Assembly (NCBI GenBank): GCA_022376925.1
Contig: JAIOJX010000026.1
Span: forward strand, 253,329,330 to 253,393,329
Origin: Tragulus kanchil
Taxonomy: Eukaryota > Chordata > Mammalia > Artiodactyla > Tragulidae
Length of the DNA: 64,000 nt
Direction of reading: 5' to 3'
The notes under the pieces are model-generated. The model was given only the letters and a program-made list of their open reading frames with translations. It did no database searches and was not told the DNA's origin. A program made the position numbers and the translations under genes. Positions 10,583 to 23,934 of the stretch are shown here, piece after piece (position 1 is the first letter of the stretch; the number at the start of each line of letters is the position of its first letter).

Positions 10583-12779
10583 GAAGTTTCTGAGGATATG
10601 AATTAAAAAGTACCCTATCCCATAACTTTAATGAACCATCTGTGTGTTTTATTCTTTAAGGAAATGTACTCGAGAAAAAAATACCTTGCTTTACCCAGTT
10701 AGAGTTTCAAAACTGGTGGGGTGATCTGAAAAACACTGAGGTGGAGGTTTCTCAAAACATGTAGCTTTTCCTCTCCTTAAAGGTCTTTCCTAAGACATCT
10801 GTGAGAGGAATCTTGACACACCTGTTTCTAAAAAACCTTACAGATAATTCAAAGAACACTGGTTCATTATATGCTAAGTATTGCTATACAGTGCATATAG
10901 GTCACTTATTTGTAATTTTAAAACATTAAAAATTAGAATTTTATTCATTTGTTGTCATGCAACTGCCTTTAAAAGCAAATATTAGAGCTTTACTGCTTTA
11001 TAAAATTTTATTTTTTTCCTTCTTGTCCTAATTTAGAAATTGATCTTCATCTTTGTACACATGTGTGTGTTTCTTTTAAGTAAAGGCAAAAGTGGGGATA
11101 ATAATGATATTTAGGAACCAAAATGAAAGAGAGTTGACCACCCACTGTTGATTGGGTTATGAAATAGACACAGAGAGAAAACAGCAACCCTATAGGTATG
11201 CACCTTATTTTAAGAGAAGAATTCTGTCCTCAAGCACTAATTTACAATGACAAAGCAAAAAAGAAAGAAATTTAAAATGTATATGCATAACATAACACTA
11301 ATGGAAAGTTTCCCTGATTCCCCAAAGCAGAGAATCTACAAAGTAATATTCCTGATGTGCTTTGGTGTGTTTTTCCTTATGATGTAGTCTCATTAAGCCT
11401 GTGGAGTTAGTTCTTTTTTTTTCTTTTTTGAGAAAGATCTTTATTTGATTTACCCAGCAGTAAAAATTATACATCATACATTTCATGAATGTGTGTTCAG
11501 TCATGCCTGACTCTTTGGGATGCTATGGACTGTAGCCCACCAGGCTCCTCTTATAGCTTTTACTCACTGGCAATCCAAACAATTTTTTTTTTTTAGGCAG
11601 AGAAGAGGGAAGCTCAATTTGTATGACTCATGAAGTCTTTTCAGTAAAATTAAAATTCTGCAGGTGACAATGCTGCTGTCGGAAGTTTCTGAGGATATGA
11701 ATTAAAAGTACCCTATCCCATAACTTTAATGAACCATCTGTGTGTTTTATTCTTTAAGGAAATGTACTCGAGAAAAAAATACCTTGCTTTACCCAGTTAG
11801 AGTTTCAAAACTGGTGGGGTGATCTGAAAAACACTGAGGTGGAGGTTTCTCAAAACATGTAGCTTTTCCTCTCCTTAAAGGTCTTTCCTAAGACATCTGT
11901 GAGAGGAATCTTGACACACCTGTTTCTAAAAAACCTTACAGATAATTCAAAGAACACTGGTTCATTATATGCTAAGTATTGCTATACAGTGCATATAGGT
12001 CACTTATTTGTAATTTTAAAACATTAAAAATTAGAATTTTATTCATTTGTTGTCATGCAACTGCCTTTAAAAGCAAATATTAGAGCTTTACTGCTTTATA
12101 AAATTTTATTTTTTTCCTTCTTGTCCTAATTTAGAAATTGATCTTCATCTTTGTACACATGTGTGTGTTTCTTTTAAGTAAAGGCAAAAGTGGGGATAAT
12201 AATGATATTTAGGAACCAAAATGAAAGAGAGTTGACCACCCACTGTTGATTGGGTTATGAAATAGACACAGAGAGAAAACAGCAGCCCTATAGGTATGCA
12301 CCTTATTTTAAGAGAAGAATTCTGTCCTCAAGCACTAATTTACAATGACAAAGCAAAAAAGAAAGAAATTTAAAATGTATATGCATAACATAACACTAAT
12401 GGAAAGTTTCCTGATTCCCCAAAGCAGAGAATCTACAAAGTAATATTCCTGATGTGCTTTGGTGTGTTTTTCCTTATGATGTAGTCTCATTAAGCCTGTG
12501 GAGTTAGTTCTTTTTTTTTCTTTTTTGAGAAAGATCTTTATTTGATTTACCCAGCAGTAAAAATTATACATCATACATTTCATGAATGTGTGTTCAGTCA
12601 TGCCTGACTCTTTGGGATGCTATGGACTGTAGCCCACCAGGCTCCTCTTATAGCTTTTACTCACTGGCAATCCAAACAATTTTTTTTTTTTAGGCAGAGA
12701 AGAGGGAAGCTCAATTTGTATGACTCATGAAGTCTTTTCAGTAAAATTAAAATTCTGCAGGTGACAATGCTGCTGTCGG
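10583..12779. repeat. Tandem duplication 4 (10583-11681 / 11682-12779)
   Basis: Direct copies offset by about 1098, abutting exactly. Only scattered single-base differences are seen, such as a C-run length change near 11311 and 12409. Confidence 0.95.
11493..11552 (-). mobile_element. Bov-A-type SINE fragment
   Basis: Only about 60 bases of the SINE body, from TGTTCAGTCATG to CCAGGCTCCTC. Copied at 12590-12649 by the duplication. Confidence 0.7.
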
Positions 12780-13022
12780 TTATTACTGTAAAAACAACCT
12801 CAACTTTATGATCAGGTTTATGATTTTTCTGCCTTCTGCCTCACCTTCCAGGAAAATACATGCAAATATAGTAAACAAAGTTTATGTTTTGGCTGCATTA
12901 CTGCAGAGAGATTTCCTTTGGACAAGCACTATCTCTACCAACAAAGGAGAGTGCATTTAACCACTTGAAACATATGTTACTTTTTAAATATCAAATAAAT
13001 GCAAAAAGAAAATAAGATATCA

Positions 13023-13136
<114 letters not shown>

Positions 13137-14506
13137 TTAATCTTTGCTCACTGTAACTGAGAGGCACAGAGTGTGGGGTTCAACTTGCTGGGTAAGATTA
13201 CCTCTATTTAACTGGCTAGGAGAAACCAGCTCCTGATAATAAATGGGTCTTTCTCTTGAAACTGTAATCTTGCTTCGTGGCTTCTTGAGTTTAAGTAGGA
13301 AATGAAATGGCCGGAGTTGCTGCTAGGGAAATCTAGTGTCTGTGATGACCTTAGTCTAAGGCTGTGATTTATATCATAGTGGGAGTTAAGTCCCAAATAG
13401 AAATAACAATTATATTTTGTTTTGGGGAGCGTTTTTCTAAAAAGTTCTGAGCTTAAAACCAGGAACTGTCCTCTCTCCCTCTCTCTCCTTCTCTTTTTTC
13501 GTAGCATTGCAGAAACCAAAGCTTGGGTGACTAGAGTCCCTCAGTGCCATCAGGTCACCCCACAGGTCATTCAGTCCAGAGGTCTTAATTGTCAGTCATT
13601 GTCAGTGGCTTGGTAGAGCAAAGGAATGAATTGTTTGCATGCTTGCTGTTAACTCCCCCTTTCGTAGGGATAATGAGTACTCTCTTAGGGATGTTGGCAC
13701 AGTGCTGGAGTTGATTGGAATTTCTCCTCATTCATCACAATTGTGTGTATCAGCACCTAGCTTTAAACCATCTGCATTCTCCATCTACATTGCTTCCCTT
13801 GAGAGGTCGTTCGCACTAGAGGAAAACTCACAAGATTAGTTCATCCCTTCAGGTATCAAACATGGCCAAGAAATGAAGCACTGAAAAGAATGCAAATTTA
13901 TAGAGAACTGAAAATTATCCCTTCCTTAAGTTTTGTGCTTCAAAACTTTATTTTCAAATAAAAAGTTTTCTTAAAATGTACAGGACAGATTCTTGTCTTC
14001 TTAAATCAAGATACTGAAGCACACCTTGACTTTTTTCTTAACAAAAGAGTCAGACTTATCAATATCAAGTATAACTCTATAATCATCAAAGACTTTTTAA
14101 CTTTAGAGATAGATCACACCCTTACCAAGTGAACTCCACCTGATAGGCTTTTGTTGATTTGTTTTTAAGTAGTTTCTGTCTTCTTGTTATACTGTAAGGT
14201 GTCACTCACCTACCAATTCACTCATTCATTTACTGTTGCATTCTATAACATCTATTAAGTAGGCTTAATATGGTGTGTCACATCAAAAAGACACAATCAC
14301 TCATTTTGTGAGCTGTGCTCTTCTAAAGTATTTCTGTGTTATTAAATCAGATGACTGAATTTATTATAATTGTAGGTGAAAAAAAGAGAAATAAGCTTTG
14401 AGTGAAGAATTTAGGGCATCTCCTAAAGTTCAAACATAATAACATCCTATCTCATGCCAAAGAACATTTAAGTAGTTTAGAAAATGCACAAAACTAAATT
14501 AGAATT

Positions 14507-14712
14507 GGGGTTTCCATGGTGGCTTATGGGTAAAGAATGTGCCTGCAATGCAGGAGACCTGGGTTTGATTCTTGAGTCAAGAATATCCCCTGAAAGAAGG
14601 CGTGGCAACCCATTCCAGTATTCTTACCAGGAAAATCCCATGAATGAAGGAGCCTGGTGAGCTACAGTCGATAGGTTGGAAAGAGTTGGACATGACTAAA
14701 GCGACTGAGCAC
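14507..14712 (+). mobile_element. Bov-tA SINE
   Basis: Full element on the plus strand, from GGGGTTTCCATGGTGGC to GCGACTGAGCAC; duplicated at 15584-15789. Confidence 0.87.
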
Positions 14713-15583
14713 AAATTAGAATTAATAATTATAATTAATTGTAATTAGGATGCTAAATAAATAAGTCAGGACAAGGGAATCAAAGAGATGAGAAAGTGAA
14801 GCCAGGGTGATGTTGGGACACCAGCAGGTTCAGTAGGGCCCCACAAGAGGTGGATACCCAGGTTAAGCCCTAGCTTTAAACACTGCATTTTGCTTCCCTG
14901 AGACCAAAAATGATAGTTCATCCCTTCAGGTATCAAACATGGCCAAGAAATGAAGCACTGAAAAGAATGCAAATTTATAGAGAACTGAAAATTATCCCTT
15001 CCTTAAGTTTTGTGCTTCAAAACTTTATTTTCAAATAAAAAGTTTTCTTAAAATGTACAGGACAGATTCTTGTCTTCTTAAATCAAGATACTGAAGCACA
15101 CCTTGACTTTTTTCTTAACAAAAGAGTCAGACTTATCAATATCAAGTATAACTCTATAATCATCAAAGACTTTTTAACTTTAGAGATAGATCACACCCTT
15201 ACCAAGTGAACTCCACCTGATAGGCTTTTGTTGATTTGTTTTTAAGTAGTTTCTGTCTTCTTGTTATACTGTAAGGTATCACTCACCTACCAATTCACTC
15301 ATTCATTTACTGTTGCATTCTATAACATCTATTAAGTAGGCTTAATATGGTGTGTCACATCAAAAAGACACAATCACTCATTTTGTGAGCTGTGCTCTTC
15401 TAAAGTATTTCTGTGTTATTAAATCAGATGACTGAATTTATTATAATTGTAGGTGAAAAAAAGAGAAATAAGCTTTGAGTGAAGAATTTAGGGCATCTCC
15501 TAAAGTTCAAACATAATAACATCCTATCTCATGCCAAAGAACATTTAAGTAGTTTAGAAAATGCACAAAACTAAATTAGAATT

Positions 15584-15789
15584 GGGGTTTCCATGGTGGC
15601 TTATGGGTAAAGAATGTGCCTGCAATGCAGGAGACCTGGGTTTGATTCCTGAGTCAAGAATATCCCCTGAAAGAAGGCGTGGCAACCCATTCCAGTATTC
15701 TTACCAGGAAAATCCCATGAATGAAGGAGCCTGGTGAGCTACAGTCGATAGGTTGGAAAGAGTTGGACATGACTAAAGCGACTGAGCAC
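15584..15789 (+). mobile_element. Bov-tA SINE (duplicate of 14507-14712)
   Basis: Same insertion at offset 1077, one base changed. Confidence 0.87.
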
Positions 15790-16511
15790 AAATTAGAATT
15801 AATAATTATAATTAATTGTAATTAGGATGCTAAATAAATAAGTCAGGACAAGGGAATCAAAGAGATGAGAAAGTGAAGCCAGGGTGATGTTGGGACACCA
15901 GCAGGTTCAGGAGGTCCCCACTAGAGGTGGGTACCCAGGTTAAGCCCAAACCTTCTACTTCTTATATAGGGGGAAATGAACTTTGGTTTTAATTTGTTGG
16001 TTTTGTAATGTTCTATTTATTTCATCATTACTGATTGTGTTTAAGTTTGAAATAGATGGAAATCTGAATTCTTAAAACAGTGTCAGTTGTCCATCTGCTT
16101 TGAGACTGCATTTTATTACTGAAGGGGCTTTGGTAATCATCCAGCTAACATCCCTCAAGTTACTTGTATCCCCCCTTCACTGCCTGTTGCATGTGGACCC
16201 ATTTGGATTCCCCCAAGTCAGGTAGAACTTGTCAAATATGAGGAAGGCACCGATCCATCGACTTACCTTTCAAACAAACACATGTCAAAAGGACCATGAA
16301 GCATGAGACCTGTAGTTAACAGCAAATATCTAAATGAGAACTTGAATTTCACTCAAGTGGAGCTGAAACATGTGTAAATTTGACTGATTCCACAAAAGGA
16401 GGTGGAGGGGATCTTTAGAGCTTGACAAAGAAAGGTTTAGAGCCCTTTGACAAAGAATTTCAAGGCCCTTAGCTTTGCATAAAACTATTATCCTTCAAAA
16501 ATGTCCTGGAA

Positions 16512-16764
16512 TTGGGCTTCCCTGGTGGTCCAGTGGGTAAGGACACTGCCTTGAAGTGCAAGGGGTGCCGGTTTGATCCCTGGCCAGAGAGGATCCCGCG
16601 TGCTGCTGAGCGGCTGGACCAATGTGTCCAACTATGTGCCCAGAGCCGGTGCTCCGCGGCAAGAGAGGCCACTGTGATGGGAGGCCCACACAGGCCAAAG
16701 AATAAGGATGGATGAAAACAGATAAATGAAAGCCCAATAGAAGTGGCCAAAAAAAAAAAAAAAG
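16512..16764 (+). mobile_element. CHR-like SINE of a distinctive group, with poly-A
   Basis: Head GGCTTCCCTGGTGGTCCAGT, B-box-like GGTTTGATCCC, then a body with CGGCTGGACCAATGTGTCC and GAGGCCCACACAGGCCAAAG, ending in a run of A. The head is CHR type; the 3' half differs from the CHR-2 form at 54258-54510. Related copies lie at 20172, 22315, 36568 and 58755. Confidence 0.8.
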
Positions 16765-17705
16765 TCCTGGGATCCCCAAGGCCAAGATATAATGAGTATT
16801 TTCCAGAAGCATTAGTTCAAGTGGCCTCCAGATTTTGGGTTAATTCTCAGTTAACAAAGCCAAATCAATCCACTTCCTAAAGCATAATTATTATCCTGCC
16901 TGTGTTTGACATGGCTTTTGGCTGTTAGGACAAGTGGTTTAACGTTAATCACATTTACTGATTGCCACTAGAGCTAGGGTACAAAGGAGTTGGCAACTAG
17001 AAGCAGCACCCAGGGATGACACCGATCATTGTGGAAAAGAAGACTATTAATTAATTTCTGGATGCTGATTCTCCCCAAAAGCATTGCAAATAACTAAAAA
17101 CATGGACAATTTGGCTTTCTGACCTAATACTGTTAAAAAAAATTACACTTTATATCTTATAATATCACGATTACAGCAGATATCATGTGTCAAATGCCTC
17201 TCTTTCACTAATGCCCTAAAGTGCTATTATAAATTGTCTTGATTAAACACGCTTAACATTAGAAAAAGGATGATTTTGCATGCCCGGATGTGAACAATTA
17301 TAGCAGTGTGGTTGGGAAAGGCAGTTCTTGGATATTAGAAATGGTGAACTCTGAAAACACAAGGTTGAATGTGCTGATTAGAAATGCAGACTCCTCTGCT
17401 TGGACTTGAATCTTCTGGGCTTGTGTTCCCTGTTATCTGTCCATGGATTATCCTAATTATAAATTTTTTCCTCTTTCTCCCCACTGTGCCACCTGGGAGT
17501 TCCTGAGATTGCTTTTCTCACTCATGTTTGCAAAGTTGATTTTTTCTTCTCACCTTCATTTTCTTAACTTCATTAGTGAAGCCCTATTATTATTAATTTT
17601 TTTTTTGGTTCACTTTGCCTATTCTCAGAAAAAATTTATTTGTCCAACAGTCTGCATTTGCTCCCTGGAAATCTGTCTGCCAAGGGTAGAGGATCTGAAC
17701 AAAAG

Positions 17706-19075
17706 GTGATTTCTGCTCAGTTGTGTTCGACTCTTTGCGACCCCATGGACTGTGGCACACCAGGTTTCTCTGTCCTTCACCATCTCCCAGTGATTGTTCA
17801 AACTCATGTCCATTGACTCAATGATGCCATCCACCCATCTCATCCTCTGTCATCCCTTTCTTCTGCCTTCCACTTTTCCCAGCATCAGGGTCTTTTCCCT
17901 GATGAGTTGTCTATTTGCATCAGGTGGCCAAAGTATTGGAGCTTCAGCTTCAGTATCAGTCCTTCCAATGAATATTTAGGGTTAATTTCCTAATTTCCTT
18001 TAGGATTGACTGGTTTGATTTCCTTGCCATCCAAGGGACTCTCAAGAGTCTTCTCCAACACCACAGTTCAAAGACATTAATTCTTTGGTGCTCAGCCTTC
18101 TTTGTGGTCCAACTCTCCATCCATACATGACTACTGGAAAAACCATAGATTTGGCTACACAAACTTTCATCAGCAAAGTGATGTCTCTACTCTTGAATAC
18201 GCTGTCTAGGTTTTTCATAACTTTTCTTCCAGGGAGCAAGTGTCTTTTAATTGCATGGCTGCCGTCACCATCTTCAGTTATTTCGGAGCTCAAAAAAAAA
18301 AAATCTGTCACGGTTTCCATTTATTGTCCATCTATTTACCATGAAGTGATGGGACCAAATGCCATGATCTTCGTTTTTTGAATGTTGAGTTTTAGGCCAG
18401 CTTTTTCACTCTCCTCTTTCACTTTTATCAAGAGGCTCTTTAGTTCATCTTTGCTTTCTGCCATAAAGGTGGTGTCATCTGCCTAACTTGAGGTTATTGA
18501 TATTTCTTCCGGCAGTCTTGACTCCAGTCTGTGCTTCATCCAGCCCAGCATTTCTCATGATGTACTCTGCATATAAGTTAAATAAGCAGGGTGACAATAT
18601 ACAGCCTTGACGTACTCCTTTTCCTATTTGGAACCAGTCTGTTGTTCCATGTCCAGTTCTAACTGTTGCTTCTTGTCTTACATACAGCTTTCGCAGGAAG
18701 AAGGTAAAGTGGTCTGATATTCCCATCTCTTTCAGAATTTTCAGTTTTTTGTGATCCACACAATCAAAGGCTTTAGCATAGTCAATGAAGCAGAAGTAGA
18801 TGTTTTCCTGGAATTCCCTTGCTCTTTCTATTATCCAATGGATGTTGGCGATCTCGTCTCTGGTTCCTCTGCCTTTTCTAAATCCATCTTGTACATCTGG
18901 AAGTTCTCAATTCTTGTACTTTTAAAACCTAACTTGGAGGATTTTGAGCATTACTTTGCTAGCGTGTGAAATGAATGCAATGATGTGATAGTTTGAGCAT
19001 TCTTTGGCATTGCCTTCTTTGGTACTGGAATGAAAACTGACCTTTTCCAGTCCTGATACTGGGTGATGTAGTAGG
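17706..19075 (-). mobile_element. BovB (RTE) LINE, 5'-truncated, with ORF2 remnants
   Basis: On the minus strand the pieces run in order. A reverse-transcriptase segment at 18475-18759 includes the conserved VRQGCILSPCLFNLYAEYIM. A later ORF2 part at 18042-18320 includes NLDSVFKSRDITLLMKV. The C-terminal segment near 17706-17843 includes MVKDRETWCATVHGVAKSRT. Frame changes and stops separate them, so the copy is dead. The catalytic YADD region is interrupted after NINNL. Confidence 0.9.
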
Positions 19076-19627
19076 CAGATATCAAAGACTTTAGGGGAAA
19101 GAGCCCGAATTCACACCTGTATAGGTTGGGCTCCTCTTAGAGAGTACCTCTAAGTTTGGGGTCTCTGGGTATCTAGTTGTCAGAACAGGCCATCGGGTGT
19201 GCTCTCACGCTTGGCTGAGGGCAGAGGAGCCACCAACCCATACACCTGCCACCCCAGGTCACCATGGACAGGCTGTTGGTTGGTATTCTCTTCAGAGATT
19301 CAGAACCTTGGAAGCCTCTTGGCAGCTTATGATGCTGTCTTTCTGTTCTCTTCTTGGAAGAGATCTCTGTTTCTGCTTTGACTGCACTTCCTGTTGGGTT
19401 ATCTCTCATTTTCAGGTTCAGAACTTGGTTGTGTTCTGGAATATATTATTAGCTGTATCTTTGGGCATCATGATTGGGTTCTTGCCTTCAGTGGTGAAGA
19501 CTCTACTGGACCCTGGTGTCCTTCTCTTGTGACATTTCTGCTGTTTTGTCACAGGCTCCTCACCACCTCAGACTCATCAGTCATCATTCTTACAGACCAC
19601 ACTACCAATATCCCTCAGCAGAGGATG

Positions 19628-19848
19628 GGGGCTTTACAGCTGACATTAGTAGTAAAGACCCTGCCTGCCAGAGTAGAAGACGTAAGAGGCAGGGATTCAA
19701 TCCCTCGGTTGGGATGATCTCCTGGAGAAGGACATGGCAACCTGCTCCAGCATTCTTGCCTAGAGAATCCCATGGACAGATGAGTCTGGCGGGCTACACT
19801 GCATAGGGTCTCAAAGAGCTGGATATGACTGAAGTGACTAGAACACAC
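19628..19848 (+). mobile_element. Bov-tA SINE
   Basis: Plus-strand element from GGGGCTTTACAGCTGACATT to a tail with GTGACTAGAACACAC; duplicated at 20752-20972. Confidence 0.85.
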
Positions 19849-20171
19849 ACATCAGAGGATAAGTCAGAAGTCAATCTGCTAGTAGCATTTTAATAAAGAA
19901 TTTGTAAAATCAAATATGTAGAGCAATCTGCTGTTTCTCTTCAGGCTCTGTGCTTGTTTAACTCCTTGTGTGTGGCCTAACTAATACAGAGGGATTTTAT
20001 GCTTAGCACTGTTTATTTTTGATATTATATGATTAGCCAACACCACTATTGTTATTCTTTAACTATACCTACTAAGATTTTTCTATAAAATGTATTTATT
20101 ACAAGGTTGACTTGTAAGATTAAGAACCTATGACCTTATATAAGCTGTTCACAAACATTTTCTCTTCACAG

Positions 20172-20505
20172 TATTTTTTTTTTTTAAGCATTTATTTATT
20201 TATTTATTTTGGCGGAGTGGGGAGGAAGGGGGGTGGGCGGGCCACTTCCACTGGTCTTTCATTTGTCTAGTTTCATCCATCTTTGTTCTTTGGCCCATGT
20301 GGGCCTCCCATTGCGGTGGCATCTGTTGTCGCAGAGCACCAGCTCTGGGTGCATGCGCTCCAGAGCTCCGGCTTGGTAATTGAACACATTGGTCCAACCG
20401 CTCTGCAGCACATGGGATCTTCCCAGGCCAGGGCTCAAACCGGCACCCCTTGCACTGCAAGGCGGTGTCCTTACCCACTGGACCACCAGATAAGCCCTCT
20501 TCACA
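20172..20505 (-). mobile_element. CHR-like SINE, minus strand, T-run at left
   Basis: Poly-T at about 20175-20185 and (TTTA)n mark its 3' end on the plus strand. The body matches 22315-22620 closely, and the head ends near 20500 with GGACCACCAGATAAGCCC. Duplicated at 21296-21629. Confidence 0.82.
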
Positions 20506-20751
20506 GTACTTTTTGGTCATTATCTTGAATCTCTTTAGTTAGTGACACCTTGTTGTGTTTTGGTATATATTATTAGCTGTATCTTTGGGCATCATGATTG
20601 GGTTCTTGCCTTCAGTGGTGAAGACTCTACTGGACCCTGGTGTCCTTCTCTTGTGACATTTCTGCTGTTTTGTCACAGGCTCCTCACCACCTCAGACTCA
20701 TCAGTCATCATTCTTACAGACCACACTACCAATATCCCTCAGCAGAGGATG

Positions 20752-20972
20752 GGGGCTTTACAGCTGACATTAGTAGTAAAGACCCTGCCTGCCAGAGTAG
20801 AAGACGTAAGAGGCAGGGATTCAATCCCTCGGTTGGGATGATCTCCTGGAGAAGGACATGGCAACCTGCTCCAGCATTCTTGCCTAGAGAATCCCATGGA
20901 CAGATGAGTCTGGCGGGCTACACTGCATAGGGTCTCAAAGAGCTGGATATGACTGAAGTGACTAGAACACAC
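20752..20972 (+). mobile_element. Bov-tA SINE (duplicate of 19628-19848)
   Basis: Same insertion, offset 1124, identical over its length as far as I can see. Confidence 0.85.
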
Positions 20973-21295
20973 ACATCAGAGGATAAGTCAGAAGTCAATC
21001 TGCTAGTAGCATTTTAATAAAGAATTTGTAAAATCAAATATGTAGAGCAATCTGCTGTTTCTCTTCAGGCTCTGTGCTTGTTTAACTCCTTGTGTGTGGC
21101 CTAACTAATACAGAGGGATTTTATGCTTAGCACTGTTTATTTTTGATATTATATGATTAGCCAACACCACTATTGTTATTCTTTAACTATACCTACTAAG
21201 ATTTTTCTATAAAATGTATTTATTACAAGGTTGACTTGTAAGATTAAGAACCTATGACCTTATATAAGCTGTTCACAAACATTTTCTCTTCACAG

Positions 21296-21629
21296 TATTT
21301 TTTTTTTTTAAGCATTTATTTATTTATTTATTTTGGCGGAGTGGGGAGGAAGGGGGGTGGGCGGGCCACTTCCACTGGTCTTTCATTTGTCTAGTTTCAT
21401 CCATCTTTGTTCTTTGGCCCATGTGGGCCTCCCATTGCGGTGGCATCTGTTGTCGCAGAGCACCAGCTCTGGGTGCATGCGCTCCAGAGCTCCGGCTTGG
21501 TAATTGAACACATTGGTCCAACCGCTCTGCAGCACATGGGATCTTCCCAGGCCAGGGCTCAAACCGGCACCCCTTGCACTGCAAGGCGGTGTCCTTACCC
21601 ACTGGACCACCAGATAAGCCCTCTTCACA
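21296..21629 (-). mobile_element. CHR-like SINE (duplicate of 20172-20505)
   Basis: Same insertion at offset 1124 with the same T-run and flanks. Confidence 0.82.
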
Positions 21630-21890
21630 GTACTTTTTGGTCATTATCTTGAATCTCTTTAGTTAGTGACACCTTGTTGTGCATTTTCTCACTCTTCCCC
21701 TAACTTTCTCACAACTCTAGAAGCAGTATAAGACAGGTACACAATGTACAAAGAATAAGCATATAATTCAAATAATTTTTTAAAGTAAACAAGCAAGTAT
21801 AATCACTACTAAGATCAAGAAATAGAATAGGGTGAGCCCTGAGACTCCTTCCTTGTACTACCTCCCATCATTGTGGGAAAAAAAAAAAAG

Positions 21891-22076
21891 GTAAAAGTGT
21901 TAGTCACTCAGGAGCTCTTTGCAACCCTATGAACGGTGGCCTGCCAGGCTGCTCGGTCAATGGAATTTTCCAGGCAAGAAAACTGGAGTGGGTAGCCTGC
22001 CCTTTCTCCAGGGGATGCGATCAAACCTGCATCTCCTGAATTGCGGGCAAATTTTTTACCATCTCAGCCACCAGGT
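21891..22076 (-). mobile_element. Bov-tA SINE
   Basis: Minus-strand element from GTAAAAGTGTTAGTCACTCA to CAGCCACCAG. Its right part (from 21970) is repeated at 23096-23202, where the duplicated block starts mid-element. Confidence 0.83.
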
Positions 22077-22276
22077 CATTATTCTTCCTCTGAGAGCCTA
22101 TCCATTATTTTGAGTTTTCTCACCATAGATAGAATTCAAGAGGAAATAACTTTGTGCCCTACACCAAAGCACTACCTATAAAGGAAAAGACTGATAAATA
22201 AATTTAAGAATTTCTGCTCTGAAAAGATGCCTTTAAAGGGCGGGGAGAGAGGGGAGAGAAGGACCTAAGAGAGGTG

Positions 22277-22807
22277 TGCATGCGTACTTAGTCATTCAGT
22301 TGTGTCACACTCTTTTTTTTTAACATTTATTTGTTTATTATTTTGGGGTAGGGTGGGGTGGGGAGGGAGGGTCTATTGGTCTTTCATTTGTCTATTTTCA
22401 TCCATCTTTGTTCTTTGGCCCATGTGGGCCTCCCATCGCGGTGGCCTCTGTTGTCGCAGAGCACCGGCTCTGGGCGCATGCGCTCCAGAGCTTCGGCTCT
22501 GTAACTGGACACATCGGTCGAGCCGCTCCGCGGCACGTGGGATCTTCCCAGGCCAGGGATCGAACTGGTGCCCCTTGCACTGCAAGGCGGTGTCCTTACC
22601 CACTGGACCACCAGGGAAGCTCCAGTTGTGTCAGACTCTTTACAAGACCATATAGACAATAGCCCACCAGGTTTCTCTGTCCATGGAGTTCTCCAGGCAA
22701 GAATACCAGTTTGGGTTGCCATGCCCTTCACTAGAGAATCTTCCTACCCAGGAATAGAACCTGTGTCTCCTGGCAGATTCTTGACCATCTGAGTCACCAG
22801 AGAAGCC
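22277..22807 (-). mobile_element. Bov-tA SINE split by a CHR-like SINE
   Basis: The outer Bov-tA occupies 22277-22314 and 22624-22807. Between them is a CHR-like SINE (about 22315-22623) whose T-run is at the left and whose head GAGCTTCCCTGG, read on the minus strand, is at the right. The 17 bases at 22298-22314 reappear at 22624-22640 with one mismatch, as a target-site duplication should. Repeated at about 23403-23934 by the block duplication. Confidence 0.9.
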
Positions 22808-23402
22808 TATTCAAGTATAACCTCATTTTAAGTAATTACACCCCAAGGCCCTATTTCCAAACAAGGTACTAGGTGTTAGGACTTAACACATTTTTGGGTC
22901 AGGGGATGGGGCATAATTCAACCCTTAAGATTCTGTTAGGGCTCTTGATTTCTTTAACATTTAAAGATTTTAAGCCTTCATTTTTAGCTGGAGAAGTAAG
23001 TACCTTACCTGGCCACAGAGCTAGTAAGCGGTAGAAAAGAGATCTGGACTTTAAAGCCAGTGCTCACTCGGCTCCCCTTGCTCACTATACAAATGCCAGG
23101 CAAGAAAACTGGAGTGGGTAGCCTGCCCTTTCTCCAGGGGATGCGATCAAACCTGCATCTCCTGAATTGCGGGCAAATTTTTTACCATCTCAGCCACCAG
23201 GTCATTATTCTTCCTCTGAGAGCCTATCCATTATTTTGAGTTTTCTCACCATAGATAGAATTCAAGAGGAAATAACTTTGTGCCCTACACCAAAGCACTA
23301 CCTATAAAGGAAAAGACTGATAAATAAATTTAAGAATTTCTGCTCTGAAAAGATGCCTTTAAAGGGCGGGGAGAGAGGGGAGAGAAGGACCTAAGAGAGG
23401 TG

Positions 23403-23934
23403 TGCATGCATACTTAGTCATTCAGTTGTGTCACACTCTTTTTTTTTTAACATTTATTTGTTTATTATTTTGGGGTAGGGTGGGGTGGGGAGGGAGGGTC
23501 TATTGGTCTTTCATTTGTCTATTTTCATCCATCTTTGTTCTTTGGCCCATGTGGGCCTCCCATCGCGGTGGCCTCTGTTGTCGCAGAGCACCGGCTCTGG
23601 GCGCATGCGCTCCAGAGCTTCGGCTCTGTAACTGGACACATCGGTCGAGCCGCTCCGCGGCACGTGGGATCTTCCCAGGCCAGGGATCGAACTGGTGCCC
23701 CTTGCACTGCAAGGCGGTGTCCTTACCCACTGGACCACCAGGGAAGCTCCAGTTGTGTCAGACTCTTTACAAGACCATATAGACAATAGCCCACCAGGTT
23801 TCTCTGTCCATGGAGTTCTCCAGGCAAGAATACCAGTTTGGGTTGCCATGCCCTTCACTAGAGAATCTTCCTACCCAGGAATAGAACCTGTGTCTCCTGG
23901 CAGATTCTTGACCATCTGAGTCACCAGAGAAGCC
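23403..23934 (-). mobile_element. Nested SINE pair (duplicate of 22277-22807)
   Basis: The same nested structure with the same target-site repeat; one substitution near its start and one extra T are visible. Confidence 0.88.

Larger units (their letters stand above)
13756..15948. repeat. Tandem duplication 5 (13756-14868 / 14869-15948)
   Basis: Direct copies. The first 60 bases of the right copy lack several short segments present at 13756-13850. The last 40 bases of the left copy differ at several positions from 15905-15948. The interior is nearly identical and includes a SINE. Confidence 0.94.
19431..21678. repeat. Tandem duplication 6 (19431-20554 / 20555-21678)
   Basis: Direct copies at offset 1124, nearly identical apart from a few bases at the start of the right copy. 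Each contains one Bov-tA and one CHR-like SINE, so four SINEs appear where two are expected. Confidence 0.95.

Noticed and set aside
19197..19532. 111-codon open frame with hydrophobic segments
   Set aside because: No splice context, no known similarity, and it crosses a duplication start; its apparent membrane character comes from T-rich sequence.
22302..23782. Open frames of 115-126 codons on both strands around 22.3-23.8 kb
   Set aside because: They translate SINE sequence (Bov-tA and CHR-like) and recur wherever those SINEs occur.
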